This document shows positions 34,802 to 43,513 of a DNA stretch of 64,000 nt, piece after piece. The DNA comes from Ignatzschineria sp. GTDB lineage: Bacteria; Pseudomonadota; Gammaproteobacteria; Cardiobacteriales; Wohlfahrtiimonadaceae. The notes beneath the pieces were generated by a model. The model ran no database searches and was not told the origin of the DNA. It saw nothing but the letters and a program-made list of their open reading frames with translations. The DNA lies in assembly GCA_030150405.1 (NCBI GenBank), contig JASLFU010000006.1:16794-80793 (forward strand), read 5' to 3'. The translations under genes were made by a program, and so were the position numbers. Numbering within the stretch: the first letter of the stretch is position 1; every line of letters begins with the position of its first letter.

Positions 34802-36019
34802 ATGATAGCGTTACCCGAGATTCGTAAGCAATTTCCGATCTTTAAGCAGGAGGTCAACGGACATCCTGTGGCGTTTTTAGATACGGGAGCTTCGGCACAA
34901 AAACCGCAAGTGGTTATCGATGCAGAGCGAGCAGTTTATGAAGAGTATTACGCCAATATTCATCGGGGCGTTTATCATTTTAGTGAGAAATCTACCGCCG
35001 AGTATGAAAAAGTGCGCGATATTGTGCGCGATTTTATTAAGGCGGAAGATTCTCGAGAAATTATCTTCACAAAAGGCACTACAGAGAGCATCAATCTCGT
35101 GGCCGAAAGTTATGGGCGAAGCAATCTTAAGGCAGGGGATAAGGTGATTATCTCCACTATGGAGCATCACGCCAATATTGTTCCTTGGCAGATGGTCTGT
35201 AATGCCACAGGGGCTGAACTTTTAGTGATCCCGATTAACGATGAAGGTGAGCTTCTTTACGATGAGTACGAAAAGATGCTCGATGATTCCGTTAAGATCG
35301 TAGCGGTAACTCAAGTCTCTAACGTTTTAGGGACGATAAATGATATTGAGCGGATCATTACTAAAGCCCATGAAGTCGGGGCAAAAGTGCTGATCGATGG
35401 GGCTCAAGGTGCTGTGCATCAGCCTTTAGATGTGAAGGCCCTCAACGTGGATTTCTACACCTTTTCTGCCCATAAACTTTATGGCCCTTCTGGAGTGGGT
35501 GTGCTCTATGGAAAACGAGAGCTTTTAGAGGCGATGCCGCCTTATCAAACAGGTGGGGATATGATTGATGTCGTCACCTTTGAGAAGACCACTTTTGCGC
35601 CTTTGCCAAATAAGTTTGAGGCAGGCACTCCTAATATTGCCGGGGTTATCGGCATGGGAGCGGCTCTAAAGTGGATCGAATCTGTTGGTTTTGAGACTAT
35701 TATCGAGCATGAAGAAGCGCTCTTAAAATATGCCACAGAGCAGTTATCGATGATTCCTGAGCTTAGGATTATTGGAACTGCGGAGCGTAAGAGTGGGGTG
35801 ATCTCTTTTGTAATTCAGGGGATTCATCCTCACGATATCGGCACACTTTTAGATCATGAAGGAGTTGCTATTCGTGTAGGGCATCATTGCGCTCAGCCTC
35901 TAATGCAACGGATGAAAGTTCCCGCAACAGCAAGGATGTCGCTTGGCGTATACAACACCAGTGAAGAGATCGATCGTTTAGTGGCAGGTTTAAAGAAGAT
36001 TATTGATCTTTTTGCTTAA
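34802..36019 (+). CDS. sufS: Cysteine desulfurase SufS
   Basis: PLP enzyme that takes sulfur from cysteine for SufBCD. 405 aa, group II type. Motifs: FLDTGASAQKP, YANIHRGVYHFSE, FTKGTTESINLVAESYG, PLP-Lys in FSAHKLYGPSGVGVLYG and catalytic Cys in VGHHCAQPLM near residue 362. Last in the operon; a terminator follows. No sufE or sufU sulfur acceptor gene is adjacent. Confidence 0.97.
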   Translation: MIALPEIRKQFPIFKQEVNGHPVAFLDTGASAQKPQVVIDAERAVYEEYYANIHRGVYHFSEKSTAEYEKVRDIVRDFIKAEDSREIIFTKGTTESINLVAESYGRSNLKAGDKVIISTMEHHANIVPWQMVCNATGAELLVIPINDEGELLYDEYEKMLDDSVKIVAVTQVSNVLGTINDIERIITKAHEVGAKVLIDGAQGAVHQPLDVKALNVDFYTFSAHKLYGPSGVGVLYGKRELLEAMPPYQTGGDMIDVVTFEKTTFAPLPNKFEAGTPNIAGVIGMGAALKWIESVGFETIIEHEEALLKYATEQLSMIPELRIIGTAERKSGVISFVIQGIHPHDIGTLLDHEGVAIRVGHHCAQPLMQRMKVPATARMSLGVYNTSEEIDRLVAGLKKIIDLFA

Positions 36020-36058
36020 AAATCGCATCTATTAACGTCAATTTCAAAGGTCAAAATG

Positions 36059-36086
36059 AGCCCCGCTTTTAAGTGGGGCTTTTTTA
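36059..36086 (+). terminator. Terminator of the suf operon
   Basis: AGCCCC and GGGGCT arms with additional GCTTTTAAGT loop pairing, followed by T6. Confidence 0.87.
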
Positions 36087-36235
36087 ATAGACGTTTTTTA
36101 TAGGGTTGTGAGAAAACGCTTGATATCTCAAAGGATCACTTTTTTAGCGCCCAATTATGAGTATAATGAAATTTATCTCACTTAAAAAAATGATTATAAA
36201 AAGAGTCGATAACCATAGATAAAGTTGGAGGAATA

Positions 36236-37459
36236 ATGGAGATACAGAATATTGTTATTATCGGTGGGGGGCAGGCGGCAGCTTATGGGGCGAACACTTT
36301 GCGTGCACAAGGATATCAGGGGCGGCTCTATGTTGTGTCTGATGAGGAGAAGGTTTTTTATGAAAGACCTCCTCTCTCGAAAGAGGTGTTAGCAGGAAAG
36401 CAAGATCCCAAAGAGCTGCATTTCTTCTCAGAAGAGCAGATTGACGCCATGAATATCGATTGGCATAAACCAGATCGGGCGCTTAAGATCGATCGCATTA
36501 ATAAAACCGTTACATTAGAAAGTGGCACGATTCTACCTTACGATAAATTATTAATTGCCACCGGTAGTCGCCCTCGCATACCGGTTCCTGCTTGGCGAGA
36601 GATCCCTCATGTCCATACGCTACGTACTATCGAAGATTCTGCAAATTTAAGCGGATATCTTCATAAAGGGAGTAAGCTAGCCATTATTGGGGGAGGTTGG
36701 ATTGGGCTTGAAGTGGCAGCAACGGCCAATCAGGCAGGATTAGAGGTGGAGGTTTTTGAACTTGCCCCCAGACTTTGCCAACGCTCGGTGACGGAAGAGG
36801 TTTCTGATTTCCTCTATAAGATGCATGAGGCCAAGGGGACAAAGATTCACCTTAATTGTGGGCCTATCGATATTGAGGAGCGTGATGGTAAGCCGATTTT
36901 AATTGTTGATGGCAAAGAGTTTCCCGCAGATGCTGTAGTGGTCGGCGCGGGGGCAGAGATCGCAACAGAGCTGGCAAGTGATGCCGATTTAGAGGTGAAT
37001 GTAGGAGTTGTTGTCGATGGAACGGGGCAGACGTCGGATCCCGATATTTTTGCTGCCGGCGATGTGGCTATTCACCCGGTCGTAGGTTTTTGTACTCAAT
37101 CTTGGGCTAATGCTCAGCAACAAGCTACCATCGCCGCAAAACATATGTTGGGCATAGAGGATGCAGAAGAGTATGCGGAAGCGCCCTGGATCTGGTCAGA
37201 TCAATATAACTTTAATATTCAGATTTTAGGCTACCCTGTGGATGAGGAGTGTGAGCTTATTGTTCGAGAGACCTCTCCAGAACAAGTCTCGTTTATCCAT
37301 TTAGATAGAGAGGGTAAGCTGCGCTCTTTAGTGGCGATTAATGATGCCCGATTAATTGCTGCAGGTCGTCGCTGGATTCGGGCGGGAATGAGTCTTCCTA
37401 AGGAGGATTTAGCGAATCCAGAGTTCAATGTGATGAGCTTGCGTCCACCCCGTAATTAA
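36236..37459 (+). CDS. FAD-dependent NAD(P)H:ferredoxin-type reductase
   Basis: 407 aa, related to the reductase components of dioxygenases and P450 systems (HcaD, rhodocoxin and putidaredoxin reductases). FAD site IVIIGGGQAAAYGANTLR, EKVFYERPPLSKEVL, LLIATGSRPR, NAD(P) site LAIIGGGWIGLEVAA and second FAD motif DIFAAGDVA, then a C-terminal reductase domain with WSDQYNFNIQILG. GGAGG is ahead of the ATG. Own transcription unit after the suf terminator. No ferredoxin or oxygenase lies nearby, so its redox partner is unknown; a supporting role for Suf is possible but only by position. Confidence 0.85.
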   Translation: MEIQNIVIIGGGQAAAYGANTLRAQGYQGRLYVVSDEEKVFYERPPLSKEVLAGKQDPKELHFFSEEQIDAMNIDWHKPDRALKIDRINKTVTLESGTILPYDKLLIATGSRPRIPVPAWREIPHVHTLRTIEDSANLSGYLHKGSKLAIIGGGWIGLEVAATANQAGLEVEVFELAPRLCQRSVTEEVSDFLYKMHEAKGTKIHLNCGPIDIEERDGKPILIVDGKEFPADAVVVGAGAEIATELASDADLEVNVGVVVDGTGQTSDPDIFAAGDVAIHPVVGFCTQSWANAQQQATIAAKHMLGIEDAEEYAEAPWIWSDQYNFNIQILGYPVDEECELIVRETSPEQVSFIHLDREGKLRSLVAINDARLIAAGRRWIRAGMSLPKEDLANPEFNVMSLRPPRN

Positions 37460-37518
37460 GTGTGTTAGCTAAAATATTGGCAAGCTGATTAAATCTTAGA
37501 AAGAGCGGCTAAAATAGA

Positions 37519-37560
37519 GCCCAGGCATTTATCTATCGATCTATGGCTTGGGCTTTTTTG
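37519..37560 (+). terminator. Terminator after the reductase gene
   Basis: AGCCCAGGCAT pairs with ATGGCTTGGGCT (imperfect) and is followed by T6. Confidence 0.78.
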
Positions 37561-37610
37561 TGGTTTAATGGTTTATCACAGCGAAATAAAGGGATAAATA
37601 GGAGAGCAAC

Positions 37611-38231
37611 ATGCATAAAGCATGGCTACAATCGGGGACAAAGGGGGCGCTTCGAAAGGCCTATCAGCAGGCTCGGCAGGCGATTTCAGAAAAGGAGCGG
37701 AAATTGAGCTCTTTGGCGATTTGTGAGCAAGTTCTTCACTCTATTTTAAAGGAGCCAACAATTCAGAGGGTTCATCTCTTTCTTCCTTTAAAAAGGGCTC
37801 AAGAGGTGGATTTAACCCCCTTAATTCCAAAGTTATGGGCGAAAGGAAAGAGGGTCATTCTCCCTCGGGTGGAGGGTAGAGAGATGCGACATGCTGACTA
37901 TCGAGAAGGTATGCCTCTTGAGCGAAATCGTTGGGGGATTTTAGAGCCTACTGATCAAGCCGAATTTTTAGATTCAAAGGCGATAGCGGAGATCGATCTC
38001 ATCTTAACTCCGCTCTTTATTAGTGATTCTGCCGGGCACCGTGTGGGCTTTGGAGGCGGTTATTACGATCGTTTTTTCAAAGAGGCAAGTCATGCTAAAC
38101 GAGTAGGGGTTAATTTCTTTCCCCCTATTTCTGGAGAGATTTTCGATCTTCACACGGGAGATCTTCCCCTCGATCTTTTGGTCACCCCTCATAAAGTGTA
38201 CCCATCCATATTTAAAAGAGAGAAGAAATAA
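37611..38231 (+). CDS. ygfA: 5-formyltetrahydrofolate cyclo-ligase
   Basis: Converts 5-formyl-THF to 5,10-methenyl-THF with ATP. 206 aa; N-terminal LRKAYQQARQAI, central LPLKRAQEVDLTPLI, and the signature GHRVGFGGGYYDRFF. AGGAG lies ahead of the ATG. The 6S RNA gene that often precedes this gene in E. coli relatives is not visible: the 151-bp space before it is too short and carries a terminator. Confidence 0.93.
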   Translation: MHKAWLQSGTKGALRKAYQQARQAISEKERKLSSLAICEQVLHSILKEPTIQRVHLFLPLKRAQEVDLTPLIPKLWAKGKRVILPRVEGREMRHADYREGMPLERNRWGILEPTDQAEFLDSKAIAEIDLILTPLFISDSAGHRVGFGGGYYDRFFKEASHAKRVGVNFFPPISGEIFDLHTGDLPLDLLVTPHKVYPSIFKREKK

Positions 38232-38237
38232 GCGGTC

Positions 38238-40394
38238 ATGCAACCATTTTCCAATTTTAGACGAACACTCTATAACAACTATCTGCTCTACGGATTAAAG
38301 ATGTTTATTGTTTTATCTGGGGCGGTGATCTTTCCGATGGTTTTAACAGGGCAGATGTTGCTCCCGCCGATGTTGGGAGCTGTTGCCGCAGGGCTTACCG
38401 ATCTCGATGATCATTTTCGGGGGCGCGTTAAAAATAGCCTACTGATTGTGGGGATCTTCTTTTTAGCTGCACTTTTGGTGGAATTACTCTTCCTGCAGAC
38501 TATTCCTTTCTGGTTCTCGCTTGTGGTGGGGACAGCGGGACTCATTATGCTGGGAGCTTTAGGGCAACGTTTTGCGACGATCGCTTTTGGGACTTTGGTT
38601 CTAATTGTTTATGCGATGCTCACTTTTGATCCTGAGAGAAGCTGGTATGCCCAACCTTTGATGCTTGTCTTGGGAGCACTTTGGTATAACGTGATCTCCC
38701 TCTTTTTTAATGCAATCTGGCCAACAAGACCTTTAGCCGAGGCACTTTCGGAGTGTTATCGCCACTTAGCGACCTTTTTAGAAGTGAAATCTCAATTTTT
38801 TGATCCCGATGAGGCGGAGAGTTTTCAGGCGCAAAAACTTAAGCTCTCCCAGGCAAGCCAGCAGCTCTCCAGCAGTTTAGATAATACTCGAAACGCCATC
38901 ATGCGCCGTCTACGCAACGAGCGTGGGAAGAAGCGTCATAGCGAGATTTTAAGTTATTATCTTGTTGCGCAAGAGGTTTATGAGCGAGCAGCTTCTGCTC
39001 ATGTGGAGTATGAAGCTCTCCATGATACCTTTCTCTATTCGGATGTTCTTTTCCGTTTTCAGCGTTTAATGATGCAGCAGGGAAGAGCGGCTCAAAAGAT
39101 CTCTGAGGCATTACTTCATCAAGATTTTTACAGCCATTCCGATTATTTTGAGCGCCTTTTTAACCGTCTTGAAGAGACTTTAAATCGTCTACGTAAAGAG
39201 TACCCAGAGGCTCGAGATTTAATCGACTCTATGGGCAATCTCTACCGAAACCTTCAGGAGCTTGATACCCTTTTTATTAAATTAGAAGCGGACTCCCTTG
39301 CGGAAATATCTGCCGATTATATCGCTCAATTTACGCCAGAGAAGCTCTCATGGCAGGAGAGTTTTTCGGAGATTGTGCGTAAATTTAAATTGCATTTAAC
39401 CCCGGAATCGGAAGTCTTTCGCCATGCGATACGGATGAGCTTTGTGATGGGGGTGGGATATATTTTAGTCTGGTTGGTTAATCAGACGTTAGCTCCACTT
39501 CTTGGTGAGCCGGAGATATTACCCCGCACCTACTGGATCGTTTTAACGGCTATTTTTGTCTGTCAACCAAACTATAGTGCCACTAAAAACCGAGTGTTTA
39601 CCCGTATTTGGGGAACGTTACTAGGCGTTTTGGTGACGCTCCTCTTTTTAAAACTGGCTCCTTCAATTCCAATGCAAACCTTTGTGGTTATCCTAACCGG
39701 AACGCTCTTTTTTGCCCTAAGAATGGCGCGTTACGCATTTGCCACCGCATTGATTACCGTGATGATTTTGGTGAGCTTTAGTTTAAATGATGTGGATTTT
39801 GTCGCCCCGGAGCGAATGTTTGATACGGTAATAGGAGCGCTTCTAGCCTGGTTTGCGGTGAGTTTTATTCTTCCAGATTGGCATTATCGTAATATTGAAG
39901 CTCGATATGAGAAGGTCGCTAAGATGAATATTGCTTACCTTAAAGAGGTGCAACAGCAATATCATGCGGGGCGAGAGGATCATCTCAACTATCTTATGGC
40001 TAGGGAGCGAGCAAACAGTGCAGATGGGGAGCTTTCGGCGCTCTTTTCAGCGCTCTCAGTGGAGAAAAATCGTAGTAAGAAAGCGCAGGAGCAACTCTTT
40101 AATAATCTCTGTCTCAATAATAACTTTTTGGGTTATATCACGGCTCTCGGAGCTCATCGAGCAAAGATTGAGGAGCCTGAGGTTTTAGCGCTCTTTGATG
40201 ATATTGTGGATTTTATCACCACAACATTAGAGCAAAGGATTTTTGATCAGCCCTATTATAGTGCGTTAAAGACGCGGATCTTTAAAATGCAGAAAGAGGA
40301 GGGGCATGATGAGCTCTCTCAGGTTGTGTTGCAGCAATCGGTATTGCTGTTACGTACGCTGCCCCGTTATTTACGGGCGCTCTTTGACGTTTAA
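38238..40394 (+). CDS. yccS: FUSC/YccS-family membrane protein
   Basis: 718 aa with two sets of about five to six membrane helices (about 15-165 and 400-530), each followed by a cytoplasmic helical domain, as in YccS/YhfK. AIRMSFVMGVGYILVW, RTYWIVLTAIFVCQPNYSAT and RIWGTLLGVLVTL match the FUSC domain. Relatives export aromatic acids or are of unknown role. It follows ygfA by 6 bp and faces a PACE efflux gene. Confidence 0.88.
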   Translation: MQPFSNFRRTLYNNYLLYGLKMFIVLSGAVIFPMVLTGQMLLPPMLGAVAAGLTDLDDHFRGRVKNSLLIVGIFFLAALLVELLFLQTIPFWFSLVVGTAGLIMLGALGQRFATIAFGTLVLIVYAMLTFDPERSWYAQPLMLVLGALWYNVISLFFNAIWPTRPLAEALSECYRHLATFLEVKSQFFDPDEAESFQAQKLKLSQASQQLSSSLDNTRNAIMRRLRNERGKKRHSEILSYYLVAQEVYERAASAHVEYEALHDTFLYSDVLFRFQRLMMQQGRAAQKISEALLHQDFYSHSDYFERLFNRLEETLNRLRKEYPEARDLIDSMGNLYRNLQELDTLFIKLEADSLAEISADYIAQFTPEKLSWQESFSEIVRKFKLHLTPESEVFRHAIRMSFVMGVGYILVWLVNQTLAPLLGEPEILPRTYWIVLTAIFVCQPNYSATKNRVFTRIWGTLLGVLVTLLFLKLAPSIPMQTFVVILTGTLFFALRMARYAFATALITVMILVSFSLNDVDFVAPERMFDTVIGALLAWFAVSFILPDWHYRNIEARYEKVAKMNIAYLKEVQQQYHAGREDHLNYLMARERANSADGELSALFSALSVEKNRSKKAQEQLFNNLCLNNNFLGYITALGAHRAKIEEPEVLALFDDIVDFITTTLEQRIFDQPYYSALKTRIFKMQKEEGHDELSQVVLQQSVLLLRTLPRYLRALFDV

Positions 40395-40446
40395 AAGGAA
40401 ATATTGCGCTCTATCAAACTATATAGATGGGGTATTTGGAGAGGAT

Positions 40447-40929
40447 TTATAACTCTCTCTCTGCTCGAAATCGAAGCCATAATTGATATCGAATAGCATC
40501 GTAACACCAGTTAAAGAGTACAGTATAGGGGAGAAAGAAGAGCAATATCCCAATATCCAGATAGAGCGCCTGCAAGAGCGTGATTTTTAACCAGACCGCG
40601 GTTAAGGGAACTGTGACCAAAATTAACCCAAGCTCGAAGATAACAGCATGAATAAGTCGTACCCGAAAGGTGCGCTTAGTAATAAAGGAGCGGGTTAAGC
40701 GATCAAAAAGTAGGTTGTAGAGATAGTTCCAGATCACCGCGATGATCGCCACCATTGTTGTTAGCGCCCCCATCTCTAAAAGATCTCGCCCCATAATAAA
40801 GGCAAAAAGAGGGGTGGAGAGAATAATCGCGATAATCTCAAAAAGTAGAGCATGTAATACTCGTTCTTGAGGTTTGCGGGCGGTAGAATCGTAGTGAGGA
40901 TGCTGTTCTGCAGAGGCTTTGCGTATCAT
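40447..40929 (-). CDS. PACE-family efflux transporter
   Basis: 160 aa with four helices in two BTP repeats. Motifs RVLHALLFEIIAI (Glu31 matches AceI Glu15), WNYLYNLLFDRL, RLIHAVIFELGLI and LFNWCYDAIR are the proteobacterial antimicrobial compound efflux signatures. Known members export chlorhexidine, dequalinium, acriflavine or short diamines; the actual substrate here is open. A 20-residue polar N-terminal extension precedes helix 1. Converges with yccS. Confidence 0.9.
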   Translation of the reverse strand: MIRKASAEQHPHYDSTARKPQERVLHALLFEIIAIILSTPLFAFIMGRDLLEMGALTTMVAIIAVIWNYLYNLLFDRLTRSFITKRTFRVRLIHAVIFELGLILVTVPLTAVWLKITLLQALYLDIGILLFFLPYTVLFNWCYDAIRYQLWLRFRAEREL

Positions 40930-41105
40930 AACTCTATTTCTGGGCTATCTTAAAGGGATGCGATGATAAAAAGGGAGCTCCGTACCATTTAGCAGAGCTC
41001 CCATTCTTTCTATTTAAAGGGCTTTTAGATGAAATGTCCATCTAAAACGCTCTCTTTTCGAGGGCTAAATACTCTGATATTCCCCCATAGATGCAGAGTA
41101 ATTAT

Positions 41106-41138
41106 AAAAAAGCCCCGAGCTTTAAGGCTCGAGGCTTT
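41106..41138 (-). terminator. Terminator of groESL
   Basis: On the minus strand AAGCCTCGAGC and GCTCGGGGCTT form an 11-bp stem (one G-T), then T6. The rest of the 288 bp between groL and the PACE gene holds nothing else recognised. Confidence 0.9.
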
Positions 41139-41217
41139 AAAACAATCTCCCCTAGAGATTTGGAAAGAGAGGAGATCGTCTATGGATGATCTAAAAGATC
41201 ATGGCTTTTTGGGGGAA

Positions 41218-42858
41218 TTACATCATTCCTGGCATGCCGCCCATTCCACCCATTCCGCCCATGTCAGGCATTCCACCCTCTTTTGCGGGGAGATCTGCAA
41301 CCATGCACTCTGTTGTAATAATGAGTGATGCTACAGATGCCGCATTTTGGATTGCTGAACGGGTGACTTTAGTGGGATCTAAAATACCCATCTCAACCAT
41401 ATCACCATATTCGCCCGTTGCTGCGTTGTAACCGAAGGAGTCGTTTCCTTCTTTTACTGCGTTAAGTACAACATCTGCAGCTTCTCCAGCGTTTGTAACG
41501 ATCTGGCGTAAAGGCTCTTCCATTGCGCGAAGAGCAACACGGATACCCGCATCTTGCTCATCATTTTCGCCTTTGATTTCGCCAATACGGCTAAGTGCGC
41601 GAACAAGTGCAACACCACCACCAGGGACAACACCCTCTTCAACTGCTGCGCGAGTTGCGTGGAGCGCATCTTCGACACGTACTTTCTTCTCTTTCATCTC
41701 AACTTCTGTAGCAGCACCTACTTGGATAACAGCAACACCGCCAGCAAGTTTCGCTACACGCTCTTGAAGCTTCTCTTTGTCATACTCAGAGGTTGCTTCT
41801 TCGATCTGCTGCTGAATCTGCTTAACACGAGCATCAATATCCACAGCTTCACCAGCGCCATCAACGATTGTAGTGTTATCCTTATCCACAACAACACGTT
41901 TAGCTACACCGAGCATATCGATCGATGCTTTCTCAAGGCTCATGCCGAGTTCTTCAGAGATCACCGTACCCCCTGTGAGGATTGCGATATCTTCGAGCAT
42001 CGCTTTACGGCGATCACCAAAACCAGGCGCTTTAACAGCCGCTACCTTAACAATACCGCGCATGTTGTTAATCACTAATGTCGCAAGGGCTTCCCCTTCA
42101 ACATCTTCAGCGATGATTAAGAGAGGACGACCCGCTTTTGCTACTTCTTCTAAGATGGTGAGCATCTCACGGATGTTTGAGATCTTCTTATCGCAAAGAA
42201 GGATGAAGGGCTCATCAAGCTCTGCTGCCATCGACTCTTGATTGTTGATGAAGTAGGGGGAGAGGTAACCGCGATCAAACTGCATTCCTTCAACCGTTTC
42301 AAGAGCATTCTCTAAACCAGAACCCTCTTCAACAGTGATCACACCCTCTTTACCTACTTTTTTCATCGCTTCAGCAATGATTTCACCAATTTCTTTATCG
42401 GAGTTAGCGGAGATTGTCCCTACTTGTGCAATCGATTTGTGATCTTCACAGGGTTTAGAGATTTTGCGGAGCTCTTCAACAGCTGCTGCAACTGCTTGGT
42501 CGATACCACGCTTAACATCCATAGGATTCATACCCGCAGAAACGGCTTTCATCCCTTCGCGAACAATCGCCTGAGCTAAAACAGTGGCCGTTGTTGTACC
42601 ATCACCCGCAGTATCTGCAGTTTTTGAGGATACTTCACGCACCATCTGTGCACCCATATTTTCGAACTTATCTTCAAGCTCAATTTCGCGTGCAACGGAT
42701 ACACCATCTTTAGTCACGACAGGTGCACCAAAGCTCTTATCTAAAACTACGTTACGACCCTTAGGGCCTAAGGTTACTTTTACTGCGTTTGCAAGGATGT
42801 TGATCCCTTCAACCATGCGCTTACGCGCGTCTTCACCAAAGCGTACTTCTTTAGCCAT
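41218..42858 (-). CDS. groL: Chaperonin GroEL
   Basis: 60-kDa chaperonin, 546 aa. Conserved from MAKEVRFGEDARKRMVEGIN through GPKGRNVVLDKSFGAP, the ATP site DGVSVAREIELEDKFEN and AGDGTTTATVLAQAI, to the flexible C-terminal GGM repeats (GGMGGMGGMPGMM). 65 bp after groS, cotranscribed from a heat-shock promoter. Confidence 0.99.
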   Translation of the reverse strand: MAKEVRFGEDARKRMVEGINILANAVKVTLGPKGRNVVLDKSFGAPVVTKDGVSVAREIELEDKFENMGAQMVREVSSKTADTAGDGTTTATVLAQAIVREGMKAVSAGMNPMDVKRGIDQAVAAAVEELRKISKPCEDHKSIAQVGTISANSDKEIGEIIAEAMKKVGKEGVITVEEGSGLENALETVEGMQFDRGYLSPYFINNQESMAAELDEPFILLCDKKISNIREMLTILEEVAKAGRPLLIIAEDVEGEALATLVINNMRGIVKVAAVKAPGFGDRRKAMLEDIAILTGGTVISEELGMSLEKASIDMLGVAKRVVVDKDNTTIVDGAGEAVDIDARVKQIQQQIEEATSEYDKEKLQERVAKLAGGVAVIQVGAATEVEMKEKKVRVEDALHATRAAVEEGVVPGGGVALVRALSRIGEIKGENDEQDAGIRVALRAMEEPLRQIVTNAGEAADVVLNAVKEGNDSFGYNAATGEYGDMVEMGILDPTKVTRSAIQNAASVASLIITTECMVADLPAKEGGMPDMGGMGGMGGMPGMM

Positions 42859-42923
42859 ATCTATTATTCCTCGTTAATTCTTTAAATGATCTGTTTAAAT
42901 ATTGGTTGCATAAAGAGCGAAGG

Positions 42924-43214
42924 TTAACCTTCGATCACTGCCATAATTTCGTCTTCACGCATTACTAAGTACTCTTCGCCATCAACTTCTACTTCTGAAC
43001 CAGAGAATTTACCAAAAAGTACTTTATCGCCTACCTTAACGTCGAGCGCTTTTACATCGCCGCTATTTAATACCTTGCCATTTCCTACAGCAACAACTTC
43101 ACCGCGTGAAGGTTTTTCTGTAGCTGTTCCGGGGAGAACAATGCCCCCAGCTGTTTTTTGTTCTTCAGCTTCACGCTTGATGATTACGCGATCGTGTAAA
43201 GGACGTAATTTCAT
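42924..43214 (-). CDS. groS: Co-chaperonin GroES
   Basis: Caps GroEL. 96 aa: MKLRPLHDRVIIKREAEEQK, mobile loop KTAGGIVLPGTATEKPSRG and C-terminal EEYLVMREDEIMAVIE. In-frame codons upstream are open, but the ATG at 43214 matches the family start and has GAGGAAA ahead. First gene of groESL. Confidence 0.98.
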   Translation of the reverse strand: MKLRPLHDRVIIKREAEEQKTAGGIVLPGTATEKPSRGEVVAVGNGKVLNSGDVKALDVKVGDKVLFGKFSGSEVEVDGEEYLVMREDEIMAVIEG

Positions 43215-43351
43215 ATTTAATTTCCTCATTTAAAAAAATAGTTAATGTCAGTTTGGATACTTATTTAATCGTTTAAAATTAGTGGTTACATCGCCACTTT
43301 AGAGAGAGATTCTATTATTCCTCTCAAAAGTGAAAATATATTCACCAAGCA

Positions 43352-43379
43352 AGATGGAGTCGCCCTTTTTTATTTCAAG
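43352..43379 (-). promoter_or_regulatory. Sigma-32 heat-shock promoter of groESL
   Basis: On the minus strand CTTGAAA (-35) and CTCCATCT (-10, consensus CCCCATNT) are 13 bp apart, a near-perfect RpoH promoter, about 140 bp before groS. No CIRCE (HrcA) inverted repeat is visible, so sigma-32 control is the likely mode. Confidence 0.85.
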
Positions 43380-43513
43380 GGTAGAGAGTGAAAAAAGTAT
43401 GGTTTGATTACAAAATATTCAATTTTTGTAGTGTTGCCCGCTTTTTGGCACACTGTCTGCCCAGAATTTAAGTTTCCGCAGCTTCTCATCGCATAAAAAT
43501 TAAAAGGAGATTC

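Noticed and set aside
34802..36019. SufS as a selenocysteine lyase or IscS
   Set aside because: The gene context (sufBCD upstream) and short group II catalytic loop RVGHHCAQP fit SufS.
37460..37610. 6S RNA gene before the 5-FTHF cyclo-ligase
   Set aside because: The gap is only 151 bp and is partly used by a terminator; no 6S-like long bulged duplex is seen.
41554..42877. Long plus-strand frames opposite groL
   Set aside because: Antisense shadows of the highly biased groL codons; no independent features.
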